64,000 nucleotides of DNA from Eutypa lata (Eukaryota; Ascomycota; Sordariomycetes; Xylariales; Diatrypaceae), in contig JAKULF010000012.1 in NCBI GenBank assembly GCA_022661535.1, positions 1,178,001 to 1,242,000 on the forward strand. The letters are read 5' to 3'. Both the position numbers and the translations under genes were made by a program. Below are positions 23,177 through 35,224 of the stretch, piece by piece. The notes beneath the pieces were generated by a model. That model did not search any database. It had not been told where the DNA came from and was given only the letters and a program-made list of their open reading frames with translations. Each line of letters opens with the position of its first letter. Position 1 is the stretch's first letter.

Positions 23177-26100
23177 GGAGTATGTCTGGTGTAGGTAGTA
23201 TAGCATCGTGCACGTTGGTGGAATATCTTTCGGGTTCAAAGATACTGCATTCACTATGTTAGCAGACCGTATACATTTCATGAAATTTTGAGACTCTATC
23301 TTTGCAATCGCCATACATATCCTACGGTCCCTGACAAGCTCCTAAACTCCCAAGATCATGAATCCTCGAATAATGAACATGATGTTCTATGCCCCCTCAC
23401 TCTGGATCATCAATAAGCCTGCCCTGAGAAAGAAGAATAGGATAAAAGCGCATCGACTAAGCAGGATCACTCCGGTTTCAGTTATACGAAAGCAAGCAAC
23501 TATCGTCATGACCTAGCGAGCTGAATCTACAATATTCCATCCGCTTACCTCCCCCCTCCCTCCCCATCTGTCTCTCTCTCACAGGGGCAGATACAGAGAA
23601 GCTCCCATGTGAGAGTGGCAATTCCCAGATGAAACTGACTGTGTGGGTTGTTTGCTCAACAACCAGCAGGCTCCCCCCTGACCCCCAACCACCTAGCCAA
23701 CCGGATGTATGTGGTAGCCGCATTCACCTCTGACACAAATGATGGAGCTAACTCTATCGCAAGCGTTTCGGATGGAAAGTTCCTCGCCAACTAGGTGAAT
23801 GACTTAAGGCTAGCGACGAGTTGACTATGGATGGATCTTTCCGACTGACTATGCTTGTTGATTGTTGCTATAATAACAATATAATGTCCGATCAATGAAT
23901 GTATGAAGCATCTAGAGCTCTTACATCAATAGACTATCCTGGAAGAAATTGCTACTGGTCACGATCAACCGTGATAGAGAAATAGCTAGTACCTAGGTAA
24001 TTACTATGGGTTGGAGTCTACCAAACAGCCGAAGCATGTAACTAGGATGAAGGAGTAATGCAACAATGTTGACACTACCTATTCTAACACCCATGAAGTA
24101 CATCGTACAGATGGACATCTCTATAGATAGGGATTGCCACTTACATAATCGAGAGTGAGCATTGAGCGGTTCCATTGTATAAGCTGCTGCCCTGGAAGCT
24201 TAACTGGACTAAGCTCGGTCGCTTTGAACTGCCGGGTTTTTCATAGTAAGATATATTTAGACAAGAGATCTTGATCGATGCAAGGTACCTACATCTGGGC
24301 ATGATATCTCCCACATCCCGGAGTTCGTGGGACAGGTGGAGACTTTCCCAAATAGGGGTAATTGTCTGGGGATTGTCTGAGCTCGCTCACGCACGGATAC
24401 ATCACATCCCTACTGAGCCAATCGGAAAATTGATCGTCTTATCCACAGCGAAACTTATTAGCTTTGGGGCTCTAATCGCATCTCTTTAACGCGGTCTACT
24501 TTCTGCTTTTAACATCGTCTTGCTTTCATCGTCTATCGCCCGCGTATAACCAGTCTCTACGTCGTCTAGGCTCTTGGCTGACGTCTAAATACCTCCCCTC
24601 TTGGACACTGCCATGGAATTGTACTAAAGATTCAGCAGCACTAGTTAGTTGCGCCGAGCATTCAACGAGTAGCTAAGTATGTAAGTTGGATGAGGCAGAG
24701 ATATCAGGTTTGAACACCGCTTTCCTAGGTTGGGTCAATCGACGATGTTTCACATGCGTGATTTTCATATTACAATCGGTGATAAACTTGATACGCACCT
24801 ACGTCGGCGATCATTGTTCTCCAAGCCTAGTTTCATTTTCGACTTGGTCGCGTGCCCTCTATCCTATTCTATCCCAACCCAACCCAACGAGTAACCCCCT
24901 CTCCCCCCGCGCGCGCTGGTGAGAAACATCAATGATTTTCGCCGCTTCCAACACAGGTACTGCAAACTCAGCACTCAAACCATAAAACACTACGTATGAT
25001 CACCGCCTGAGCGGTCCTAAAATTAGTATCACTTATCCACGGTACGGTGATTGTTTCTATCGAGTTATTTTTAAGCTCTTGAATCTCTGATCGCGGGGAA
25101 TTGATGTTCGAACTGGGATTGCACATTGATCTCATATCTAGTCGATTTTAACACGTTAAATACATTCCACGATGGGGGTTTAAATTGGCAAAGCTACTAG
25201 ATGAGCTGCTCACTAGGAGTACATCGTTGGCGGAATGCATGGATGTATGTAGAAAATGGAGGCTCTTACTTGCGTAGATGGTAACTAGATGTCTGTCTAC
25301 ATGCCTACATACCCAGACACGAGCTACTCGATGCGCAAGAGACAAGCGCATCCTCTTTCCCAGAGCCTCTTGATAGTATATTCAATCCCTCTAGGTCTCT
25401 TTTAGGAGAAGATCATCTCCAGAGGACAGTATCTCAAACGCCACCTAGCACCTATGATTGGCCTTGTTCGGCCTTGGCTGTAGTCTAAGGGTTTTATCTA
25501 GTCCCTCTTGGGATGAAGTCCCACGAACTACATTTGAACCACACAGAGAGAACCACCACCGTTTGTTTTACATACATAGGTAGGTCAGCCGCCTAGACTT
25601 TTACCCCGGGAGCCCCCAAGGCCCCAAGACTCCAAGACTAGCCAAGTAGATCTTAGAAAAGCTTCGCGATCTCTAGGCGTTGCTCGGCATTTTGCGAACA
25701 GCCTTGGCAAGGTCAGACCCGCCTACCTCACACGCAAGGCTGGCAGATCCGAGCTGCTTCTCTGCCTCAGCCAAGCCATTTGGAGTTACGAAACTACGCC
25801 TACTGGTCTATACCATGGTATTTGTTTGCTTATCTTTCCGTGCACGTTGATGTGCTGGTGTGTTTCATTGGTTGGAGATCCGTTTGTTTTCTACATACAT
25901 ACTGGCTCTAATCATAGCAAAGTCAACCTATGCATACTATGTATGCTATGTATGCTATGTATGCTATGTATGCGATGGAGAGTATACTACTAGGGTCCTG
26001 CCATTGTCCTTGATCCAGTTGAAGCTATTTTTAACTCCAAGACATAGAGCAGCTTGGCAGCCAAGGGAATGAGTTCGGGTCCTGCAGCTCCTAGACTATG

Positions 26101-26411
26101 GATGGAAGCATTCGGTATGTTGTGTGGGAGAGAGGCAAATAGACTATATATCAAGGCATCTGTGTCGTCCCATTCTCCAGTTTCTCATCTGAACTCAGCA
26201 GTGCTCAACTCACCAACAGGCTTTGTCGTTCTCGTCTTTCAGTCACTTCCTTTTCCTAAGCAGAGTTGATCTCTTTTTTTCATTTCTTACGCTGGTCGTT
26301 ATAATTTTTTATATAGGAGCTTACTTGGTTGTTTATATCGACACTCTTTTTTTCATTTCCCCACAACCAAGCCTACCAAGACTACCAAGCTTTCTCCCAA
26401 TAGAAGCCAAG
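23177..26411. other. 3.2 kb intergenic region with a short 9-bp tandem repeat
   Basis: No gene recognised. Open frames are short and lack domains. It carries four tandem copies of a 9-bp unit, listed separately at 25937-25972. The right end is T-rich and is probably the promoter and leader of the next secreted-protein gene. Confidence 0.55.
25937..25972. repeat. 9-bp tandem repeat, 4 copies of CTATGTATG
   Basis: Four exact head-to-tail copies of CTATGTATG. The period of nine keeps any frame open across it, which explains the small spurious open frame there. Confidence 0.95.
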
Positions 26412-27513
26412 ATGATCTCCTATCGTATGGTCGCCGTGGCCGGCTTTCTGGCTAGCGTCGGTGCTGTTCCACTGAACATCAACCTCGGAGCCTATTCACC
26501 TGCATTGTACGTATTGGCGAAACATCATCAGCGTTGACACCCGAAGATCTACTAACAATTGTACAGGGTGGTCGGTGATGGTGAAATCTCATTCGGCGGA
26601 GGGTCAGATGTGACGGAATTGATGAACACCTTGGAGGGTGCAGCAGTTGATGCCGCAGCGGGAACTACCAGCCAGGCAAGGGAGACACAGAGTGTTGATG
26701 TTGCCGATGCTGGCAATGAAGTCAACGTTGCCGCTGTTGATGTCGATGACGCTGACGCCGCTTCCGATGCCGAAGAGGATGCGGAGCCTTCAGTGACCGT
26801 GGATCCCAACTTGTCTGAACAAGGTAAATACCATATCGCATCCTATCACCTAACATCTATCCAGTCTCCGAGACAGCTCAGCTAATCAACCCCAAGCCGC
26901 CCAGATCTCCGCCTTACAGGGCATAGCCAAAGAAAAGGAGATCGAACCACGTGACCCAATGATCACCGAGGGCCCCAAGGTCAAGCGTGATCTCGCCGGC
27001 TTCGACCGGGCTCTTCTATACGCCGAGGCGGCCTTGACTAAGGGTCCCGTCATCCAGCTCGGCACGGGTGAGGGAGGTTCAGGTGTTGGCATCATTGTCG
27101 ACAATACCGGCGGCCAGATCGGCGAGGGTGCCGAAGCAGTCGAAGAGGTCGGGGCAGCCGAGAAGCGCGACGTGGAATCTCAGCCCGCCCGTCGCGCGAA
27201 AGTCACCACGATGTACATCCGTCGTGGAGTTCCCGGAGGTGAGTGAAGAAAAAGCCCCAACGCGATATCCTTGATCTCACCCATATCATTTCTTTGGTAC
27301 TAACCAGATCCCCCCCTAGACTTGGCAAACAGACTCAGGGCTCGCGACGTTGAGTCCGTCCCTGCCGTGAAGCTGCCATCCATCAAGCGAAACCGGATCA
27401 AGCGCGACAGCAGCGAGGCGATTGATGCTATCAACTTGAACATCGAGGACGACCAGGGCTTCACAATGACATTGGTCGAGAGCTCTGATGATGAGGAAGA
27501 GGACGCTGCTTGA
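26412..27513 (+). CDS. Secreted protein with multiple Kex2-type dibasic sites, 295 aa
   Basis: Four exons, 26412-26506, 26567-26823, 26897-27238 and 27320-27513, join in frame. Residues 1-19 are a signal peptide, then PLNINLGAYSPALVVGDGE and an acidic, Ala/Asp/Val-rich stretch (about residues 70-115). The conserved-looking core has KRDLAGFDRALLYAEAALTK and LGTGEGGSGVGIIVDN. Dibasic pairs at residues 147-148, 207-208, 216-217, 226-227, 254-255 and 259-260 are candidate Kex2 sites, two of them before a repeated RDVES(Q/V)PA (208-215 and 240-247). The end is acidic (SSDDEEEDAA). I believe similar proteins occur in other Pezizomycotina, but I know no function. The last acceptor could alternatively be 14 bases upstream without breaking the frame pattern; the branch-point spacing favours 27319. 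Confidence 0.75.
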
Positions 27514-28704
27514 AGAATCCAATATCGAAAATCAATAATGTCTTGAATAATAGCCTGACAGATTAGGCATATGAAAATGTTTTCCATTATTTCCAGGCGA
27601 CCTCCTATCCTCTGACGCCCCCCGATACGGCTGCGGTTGGAAAGAAAGCGACGCGACGCACCACCGGTGAGAGCACATGGACTACCTGTGACACAGGTGG
27701 GAGCGTGGTCTAGCAGCATAGCCATTCGAGGGAAGGTGTTCACCATATGACTAGTCAATGCCGTTTCATTAGTGCGATATATCATTTGCTTGGCCTCTAG
27801 GAAGAGGATTCTCTATGGTAGTGGTAGTATAATTATTAAAAAATAAAGTTCCTTTCAGATTGGAGTTGACAACTCAAGTCGTCAAGACACCGTCGCTTCT
27901 TCTCCTGTGTGAGAGATCGCTACCCATTATGAAGATGTGTTCTTGAATCCTGGTACATACCAATTCAGTCGAGTCGGTCTTGTGATGAAAACGAACATAC
28001 CATATATGAAATGCATTCAACCATGGACAGGTTAAGACCCCTCTCTGCCGCCCAATGCCGAAACCTCCAACACAAATCAAGGATGTCTTTGACCTATACT
28101 TCGCGTCTTTGACCGGAACGCGAGGGGCGGGGCTTGAAACAGTCGGCACTAGACAGCCACCGATGGACGGCATTCTTTATTATCGACTGTCGCAAGACCC
28201 TGCTATGTCGGTGAAAGGCCGGGACACGTGAATCATAGATCGGACCCGAAACGACTACAGTATCTTCCATGTGTTGTATGTGGCATGAGAGGTTGGTAAA
28301 GCTTTCGGATGGTTCACTGAACAAGGTAAATATGTATCTCCATATTTACCACCCCAAAACCGTCCTGCGTCTTACATAGAATAGACTGATAGGGAACATA
28401 GCATACAATAGTCAGCCCATATCTCCAATACAAGCGGGATAGTAGAAACAATCTGCGGGCTCCATGGATTATCGCCGTTTAAACCCCTTTGATCCGTTAA
28501 ATCCTTGTTCATCCGACTTGCCGTGGGTGATGGTTACACCGGTAGAAGCGAATTATAAGATGAAGAGGCCAATGCTGCTTAGAGTGAAAGAGGGAAGACG
28601 TCCTAGAGTTATGACATTATTAGCAGTTAGATCCATCTATTGAACTCACTGTTTCCCTATCCTCTGTTATATCCGGCTGTAACAAGCTCGAGCGTATCAC
28701 CAAG
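27514..28704. other. intergenic region, no gene seen
   Basis: Open frames are under 100 codons or are extensions antisense to the previous gene. Nothing recognisable on either strand. Confidence 0.55.
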
Positions 28705-29857
28705 ATGGAACTTCCAAGACGCACAATAACCCTTGAAGAGCACGTGGCGCTGCCATCACTATCAAAATGGACTGAGATGGAGACTTATGCCGCAATTGGA
28801 CGAATGTTCCCTGGCACTACAGAGAAAATCAAAGACTGCTCTACGGGCCGCATCGCCGCGATGGATTCAGCGAACGTCTCGTTCCAGGTCATGTCGCATA
28901 TTCCCAACGTCGGCATTGCGGACGTGGCAGGCTGCCGCGGCGCGAACGATGAGATGGCCGAGGCTGTCAAGAAGAACCCCAGTCGGCTTGGTGGTTTTGC
29001 TGGTGAGTAATGTCGTAGTCATTCGATTGCCTTCGTGGTGGGACTCGGTGGTTCGAGCTACATACTAAAGGGGCTCATTGGAGACGAGAGTGCTTCCTAG
29101 CAACTCCCACATCTCGTTAAAAATATTCGTGAAGCAAATGCTAACTCTGGATGACGCAGTGCTCCCCATGACCTATCCCGAGGAGGCGACGAAAGAGTTG
29201 GAGAGAGCGGTGACTAAACTCGGCCTACGCGGAGCCCTGATCGACAACAGCCTCGACGACATGACACACTACGACGGCGAGCGGTTCTGGCCCTTCTGGG
29301 CGATGGCAGAAAAGCTCGATGTACCCATCTACCTGCACCCGAAGTTCCCGCCGCGCGAGGTCCAGGAGCAGAGGTACGCGGGCAACTACTCGGCGAAGGC
29401 GATGGTCGGGTTCGCGACGGGGCTGTGGGGGTGGCACCAGGACGTGGGGCTGCACTTCCTCAAGCTGTGCGCGGCCGGCGTGTTCGACCGGTTCCCGGGG
29501 CTGAAGCTCATCCTGGGGCACATGGGCGAGATGGTCCCGTTCATGCTGGACCGGGTCGAAAGGATCCCGTTCCTCAAGTTCGAGGGCATGCAGAGCACGC
29601 CCAAGCAGGTGTGGGCGCGCAACGTCTGGGTCACGACGAGCGGCATGTTCAGCCTCGAGCCGCTGGCCACGGTGCTGAAGACGACCAGGGTCGAGCGCGT
29701 TCTCTATAGCATTGACTATCCGTTCGAGGATATACGTCTAGGGCCGAGGTTTCTCGGGGAGTTGGCGAGGAGTGGTATGGTGACTAAGGAAGAGTTGGAT
29801 ATGATCGCTTATAAGAATGCCGAAGGTTTGCTTGGACTCGAAGGGGTAGTCGCTTAG
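28705..29857 (+). CDS. Amidohydrolase-superfamily decarboxylase (2,3-dihydroxybenzoate / gamma-resorcylate type)
   Basis: Two exons, 28705-29002 and 29160-29857, encode 331 aa. The intron GTGAGT...CTAACTCTGGATGACGCAG splits Val100. It is a metal-dependent TIM-barrel of the amidohydrolase_2 family. Expected ligand and catalytic residues are visible: Glu11 and His13 in TLEEH, His159 in YLHPKF, His220 in ILGHMGE and Asp285 in YSIDYPFED. This arrangement is the one known from gamma-resorcylate and 2,3-dihydroxybenzoate decarboxylases, which non-oxidatively remove CO2 from hydroxybenzoates; ACMS decarboxylase is a more distant alternative. There is no signal peptide. Exon 2 has a very GC-rich centre. 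It lies convergent to the cyanase gene, without an obvious shared pathway. Confidence 0.88.
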
Positions 29858-30464
29858 TTCAGCGTCGACGGCTTAGATGGAGAAAGAATTCAATTATCCT
29901 TCTTGAACTATGATAATACGAGGAGTAAATTTTTAGGGGTGACATACCCGATCGGTGAACAATTGGTGGCTTTTCTAACATTTTGCTGGTTGGCGTTGGC
30001 GTACCGAGGCTGATCAAAATACAAGGAAGCATGTTACCTTCCATCTAAGTTTAGTGAGGCTTGAAGGCTTTAGTGGGTGACCACTTACCATGCAGCTCGT
30101 GTTAGTGAGCCCCTGAGTAACCGTAGTTGCGAATAGCGCGACAAGTGCGCAAAACTATACATACAACATCCCCTACAATCATGCTGTAGAGTTAGCATTC
30201 ACATGGTTGCATTAGACAAGCTATACAGTATATCGGAGGCACTACCAGAGAACGTTCAGGAGGTATAATTCCATGCTACTATTCCAAATCAGATGTTTTC
30301 CGTCTTGAGCCTCCCCATACCGTATCGTCTTTGTTTGTACATATAATGAGAGTCACTGCACTTTAATACTTAGTACACATGGCACACTGTTCTCCTTGAC
30401 TTCTTATTCTACCCAGTATACCCGTTTCATGTGATTCCAACACCAGTCTCGTAATCAGGTCAAT
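29858..30464. other. 3' intergenic region between convergent decarboxylase and cyanase genes
   Basis: Non-coding, AT-rich. A GGGTGACCACTTA string near 30077 faintly recalls the 5S rRNA internal region, but the rest does not match. Confidence 0.55.
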
Positions 30465-31119
30465 CTAGAATCGCGTGAAAGGTAGCCTATAATCTGTTAG
30501 TGTTGGTCAAGTTGTATGGATTCAGTGATGACTCACCATTTACCCCGTAGAGTGATATTCACCCAACTATATCTATCATGTTAACCATATCCACTACGCA
30601 TCAATTTGACTAGGTGAGACTTACGTGACACCGTCTTGGTCGACCTCCTTATCTACCTTCGAGGAGAACGCAATAGCGCTCATGATCCCATCGCCAAACT
30701 TCTCATTGATGACGCCCTTGAAGGCATAGCCGTAGTTCTGTACAACCTCGTAGAGACGGTAGATCAGAGGTTCTACTGGAGGCATTGGCCCAGCACGACC
30801 TCGATCGGGGAAGCCCCCCATGGACGTCTCTAGGCTCTCTTTGGAGATTCCCAGGAACTTCGAAAGCTTCTCGATATCTTCGTCGGATGCCTGCGCTTGA
30901 CCATAGAATAAGGCAGCAACAGCGACCTCGCTGCGTCCTAGTTCATTGGCAATTTGCTCGAAGGTGAGCTTCTTGGTTGCCTTTGCAGCGAATAGAGTCT
31001 TGGAGTACTCCGGAAGCCTATCGGCGAGGCTTGACTAGAAGTAGGTATGTTAGTAATAATTCATTTAAACACAAAATTTCTTGGATACTTACGTCAAGAG
31101 TTGCAATATTGGCGGTCAT
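30465..31119 (-). CDS. CYN1: Cyanate hydratase (cyanase), four exons
   Basis: Minus-strand exons 31119-31093, 31034-30625, 30566-30537 and 30486-30465 encode 162 aa. Cyanase converts cyanate and bicarbonate to ammonia (via carbamate) and CO2. The N-terminal helix-turn-helix-like domain ([20 protein letters not shown]) is followed by the catalytic domain: [18 protein letters not shown] with Arg102 and Glu105, and [11 protein letters not shown] with Ser128. These sit six residues after E. coli Arg96, Glu99 and Ser122. The C-terminus [13 protein letters not shown] is assembled only by using a 30-nt third exon with introns of 58 and 50 nt on either side; each join restores the frame. A simple open-frame search misses both ends of the gene. 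It is divergent from NAD kinase. Confidence 0.93.
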
Positions 31120-32200
31120 CTTTGCGAGTGAGTTAAAGGGAGGAAGTAGAGTTAATTCTTTACAGGGCTGCGACTCTTAGAGACTATTGAAAATTTCAGG
31201 ATGTGGAAAACATCAGATTCATGGGGGAGACCTCAAATATATACCTACCCAATGTTCACTTGCCGGCTGGGCGGAACTCATTACGGAATTCATTACGGAA
31301 TGCCCCCGCACCGGCGACTCCACCCGGAGAAAAGCCGGGATCTCGGGAAACTAGATCCGTCTTTTGTTGTCTGAGTAATCGACCGTGTTGCAGCCACGAA
31401 CGCCGAGGAGTTGGACGCCGAGGAGGTGCTCTTCCGGCCTCGTGGTCGGGTTTCTCCATAGTTCCTTATTGGAGCCCGGCCGGCAGCTGCCCGGATATCT
31501 AAAAAACCACTCCGGGTGGAGAGTTCGTTCCGTGGCTATTCCCGTAGATATGACCTCTTTGAGAATGCGGCCTATCATCATTCAACCAACTAGGAGTGGA
31601 GGAATTATCAAGATGAGAACATATGTCGCATGGACTTAAGATGGTTACATAGATATGTATCGTGAGTTGTATCCCGCTTCACTGTGATCTTACTGGAGAG
31701 CAGAAAGGCTGCATTGAAGTAGCTCGTGGTCTATCATCAAATAAACGGACTTAAGAGCTCCTTGCAGACACGAACTTCAAAGGTAAGTCTAGATCCCTCC
31801 TGATACTGGCCACAACAAATAGAATAAAAGCTACCTCCTCCCATAACGCACATTAATTCGGTTCTTCTATGAAAAAGCAGAAACTTAAGAAACCTATGTA
31901 TGATAGACGCCCTGACACCTTCAACCTTGAACACCTAAGAGGTACCGATCTATGTAGGTGGGTATTGTAAGCTCCCTAGCAGCCCTAGGTATATGACGCT
32001 AATTCTAATTACCTAGGGGCGATAAGATCAAGATTTTACGTCATAAAGGAGTTTCACCCCACTACATAGATAAATGTTCTGGTGTATTAGCACATTCTGC
32101 CATGCATGTTGCTGAGTACATACATTAATACTTGCAACATTCAGAGACAGTCTTTGGTATCATTCTCAGAACAATGTCCAGACGGTAGAACTCCAGCGAA
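31120..32200. promoter_or_regulatory. divergent promoter region of cyanase and NAD kinase
   Basis: About 1.1 kb between opposite start codons. No protein-coding exon seen. A short duplicated CTCATTACGGAATTCATTACGGAA segment (two tandem ATTACGGAATTC/GCC copies near 31278-31300) is visible. Specific factor sites cannot be assigned. Confidence 0.45.
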
Positions 32201-34069
32201 ATGACTAAAGAAACAGGTGATCAATCACAGCATGTGCCAGACGTTATAGACGGCAAAGATAGCAAAGATGACAAGGATGACAATCACGACAAGCACGATA
32301 AGCACGTTCACTATGATGAGACAGTTCATTATGACGACCAAGCCTCCAGCGCTAGCGACGATGACATGAAGGCTTTCGAAGTCACATTTGACCCAGGCAA
32401 TCCCTTCCGTCGGAAAAGTTCCCTTGTCTCAAACGAATCTACCGCTCCTACCCTTAAGCAACACTCGAAGAAGACACAATGCCTCGTCCACCAACTTCTC
32501 GAGAACCCGGGCGCTCGATCCCACACATACAAGGCTGTAGATGGCCATTCAAGCAGAGACCATCCGAAGAAAGAGGACGCTACGGGAGAGGCTGGTCTGA
32601 ACCAGTATGTCGAACCGAAGGGCGCCAACGACTCTCCAAAGACACCTGATCCGGATAGCGACAATAGTACCGATGCTGGTCAGATCGATGAGAAGGTATG
32701 GAAGGAAACCGTCTCGAAGAAGAGGACTGGATCCGATATAACGACGCAGGGATTGGAATGTATGCATAGCCGGTTGTTGACGAAAAAGCAACTAGGCGAA
32801 ATGGCGTGGGGCGTCCGGGAACTCAGCAGGCGATTGGGAAGCATGCGACTCAAGTTCAAGGCGCGGAGCATCTTCATATTGACCAAAGCTTACGACTACG
32901 AACTGATACCGAAGACGAGAGAGGTGACCCGGTGGCTACTGAGCAAAGATAGGGATGTTAGACACACTGTGTACCTACAGCAGAATCTCAGGGATAACAA
33001 AATATTCGATATCCAGGGCTTACTAGAAGAGGTTCGGACGGAGTACATCGAGGCTGGAGAGATAGATTCTGATGCCCCAGTTGATGCCATAGCTAAACGC
33101 TTACGATTTTGGGATGAGAAGATGTGTCATACCAGGCCGCACACATTCGACTTCGTCATTACTCTGGGAGGTGATGGAACTGTCCTATATGCAAGCTGGC
33201 TGTTTCAGCGCATTGTGCCACCCGTCCTCAGCTTTTCCCTAGGGAGTCTCGGCTTCCTTACCAAATTCGACTTCAGCGAATACCAGGATACGCTCTCCAG
33301 GGCATTCAATGATGGCGTTACCGTCAGCTTGCGCTTGCGGTTCGAAGGTACCGTGATGAGGACACAGAAGACGAGGCAGCAGCTCAGGGAAGCCGAGGAT
33401 ATTGATGAGGAAGAGGTCTACAAGAAGCGTGATCTCGTTGAAGAGCTCATTGGAGAGGAGAAAGATGATGAGCGCACCCACAAGCCGGATGGCACATACG
33501 AGATACTCAATGAGATCGTAATAGATCGAGGGCCGAATCCTAGTAAGCTTCCTTCTCCCTTCAACAATATTGGAATATCCAATTGTGCGATATCGGATAG
33601 TCTCACTTACCATATTCTAGCAATGTCTTACACGGAGATCTTCGGTGACGACGAACACTTCACCTCGGTACTAGCGGATGGCGTCTGCGTCTCTACACCC
33701 ACAGGCTCTACAGCATACAATCTCGCAGCGGGAGGATCCCTCTGTCACCCAGAGAACCCCGTGATGCTCGTCACCTCCATATGCCCTCACACACTATCCT
33801 TCCGCCCCATCATCCTGCCAGACACAATCGTGCTGCGCATTGGCGTGCCGTACGACGCCCGGACCAACAGCTGGGCCAGCTTCGACGGTCGCGAGCGCAT
33901 CGAGTTGTTCCCCGGTGACTACGTAACCATCAGCGCCAGCCGTTTCCCGTTCGCCAGCGTCCAGCCGCACGGCCGGCGCAGCGAGGACTGGGTGAATAGT
34001 ATTCGCGGCAAGCTGGGCTGGAACACGAGGCAAAAGCAGAAGAACGAGGGATACACCCCGTGGAATTAA
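32201..34069 (+). CDS. UTR1: NAD kinase
   Basis: A single exon of 622 aa. NAD kinase phosphorylates NAD(H) with ATP to make NADP(H). The first 190 residues are a charged, disordered-looking extension (KDDKDDNHDKHDKH, DPDSDNSTDAG) that probably has a regulatory role. The catalytic part starts near residue 190. It contains the diagnostic GGDGT motif (residues 323-327) in FVITLGGDGTVLYASWLF and then SLGSLGFLTKFDF. Next come the conserved NE dipeptide region (EILNEIVIDRG), TSVLADGVCVSTPTGSTAYNLAAGGS and the C-terminal strand block ending SFDGRERIEL. Length and N-terminal extension resemble the cytosolic Utr1 type more than mitochondrial Pos5; I see no mitochondrial presequence. The first ATG after in-frame stops was used. 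Confidence 0.95.
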   Translation: MTKETGDQSQHVPDVIDGKDSKDDKDDNHDKHDKHVHYDETVHYDDQASSASDDDMKAFEVTFDPGNPFRRKSSLVSNESTAPTLKQHSKKTQCLVHQLLENPGARSHTYKAVDGHSSRDHPKKEDATGEAGLNQYVEPKGANDSPKTPDPDSDNSTDAGQIDEKVWKETVSKKRTGSDITTQGLECMHSRLLTKKQLGEMAWGVRELSRRLGSMRLKFKARSIFILTKAYDYELIPKTREVTRWLLSKDRDVRHTVYLQQNLRDNKIFDIQGLLEEVRTEYIEAGEIDSDAPVDAIAKRLRFWDEKMCHTRPHTFDFVITLGGDGTVLYASWLFQRIVPPVLSFSLGSLGFLTKFDFSEYQDTLSRAFNDGVTVSLRLRFEGTVMRTQKTRQQLREAEDIDEEEVYKKRDLVEELIGEEKDDERTHKPDGTYEILNEIVIDRGPNPSKLPSPFNNIGISNCAISDSLTYHILAMSYTEIFGDDEHFTSVLADGVCVSTPTGSTAYNLAAGGSLCHPENPVMLVTSICPHTLSFRPIILPDTIVLRIGVPYDARTNSWASFDGRERIELFPGDYVTISASRFPFASVQPHGRRSEDWVNSIRGKLGWNTRQKQKNEGYTPWN

Positions 34070-35224
34070 GAAACCATTGAACTATGTAGGGCGGGGCCGA
34101 TTATACATATATTATCTCTAGATCAACCTGTTAGATATGCTGCCGATCCAGGTAGCCAGGTAACCGAGCGAGCAAATAGAGTACCTAATGGAATGTCCTC
34201 TGGAGTCTCTGCGACGCGCCCTGTCTAGTTAGTTACTGGATCATGATATCACCCCAGTGTCTATGAACCTGACCAGGCTTTGCCAGACAATTGAGTTAGG
34301 AACTCGCCACTTTGAATTAGAACCTGTGGGATCACAAGGGGCATGTGAGTCGTTCTACACTCTTTACTTTGATGTCATACCAAGTGATTTAGAGACTGCT
34401 CCCCACCCACCAGGCCTCAAAATATGTAGGCTAGGACGCTTGGCTAGAGGGCGAAAGCGTTGTTATGGACAGAGGGAACTATCTCCAAACTGACTTGCGC
34501 ATCAATTATTGATCACATACCTCCCAGCCTTGTTTCTAAGGTCAACCAACAACACACCGGAGGAATGTACACGTAACGCATGCCTCCGAGTGCCGTGGAC
34601 AGACCTACAAGAATGCGGAGATACATGGCGGGTCATTTGGGTCCCGTATCTGCCTCTTCCATTTCCGCGAATCGGAACTCACGGTTGCGTCCGCCTCTAT
34701 CCGAAACGGGCAACCCAACCCCTTTTTAGCAATCCATCCCGGGGACGTCCCAGCAGGTTTGCCTTGGTATGTATTTATTTACCCCATGTTTTCCTGGACT
34801 CCATGCGAATCGATACATGTACTACATCGTAGGGCTATGCGCTCCAATGAAACGGTAGCCGCCTTTTTTCTTTCTTTCTCCATGATACCCTTGCTAGATA
34901 TGTAATGCACCTACTAGAAAACTTCAATGCCAATGCGACTGTCTGCTTCGCGGCGGATATGAAGGGGCATAGTGGACAAGTGGAGACGTAAGACATACGA
35001 TGTAGACTCGGGACCCACGGAGGTGAAGATGCATATAAGAACACGAGAGGAGCTCGTATGATGGGAAAGGTTATCCTCACCAGCAGGTTTCCCCCCAGTT
35101 CAGTTGGATCGGATTCTGAAGTGGTTTGTATTTGCCTACCGATTTTGTCCAGGTAGTCGGTCAGCCATCCAGTCAATCAGTCAGACGGTCAGTCGACAAG
35201 CAGCACACATACACACACACCACC
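34070..35224. other. intergenic region, no gene seen
   Basis: Short frames only (up to about 113 codons), none with a domain or good splice context. The right end (CAGTCAATCAGTCAGACGG and an ACACAC run just before 35225) is the probable leader of the GH43 gene. Confidence 0.55.

Noticed and set aside
20846..29857. Possible secondary-metabolite cluster (dehydrogenase, secreted proteins, decarboxylase)
   Set aside because: No polyketide synthase, peptide synthetase, terpene cyclase, P450, transporter or cluster regulator is present, and the genes are kilobases apart.
30060..30110. 5S rRNA-like string (GGGTGACCAC)
   Set aside because: Only about ten bases match what I remember of fungal 5S rRNA; the flanks do not match and no T-run terminator follows at the right distance.
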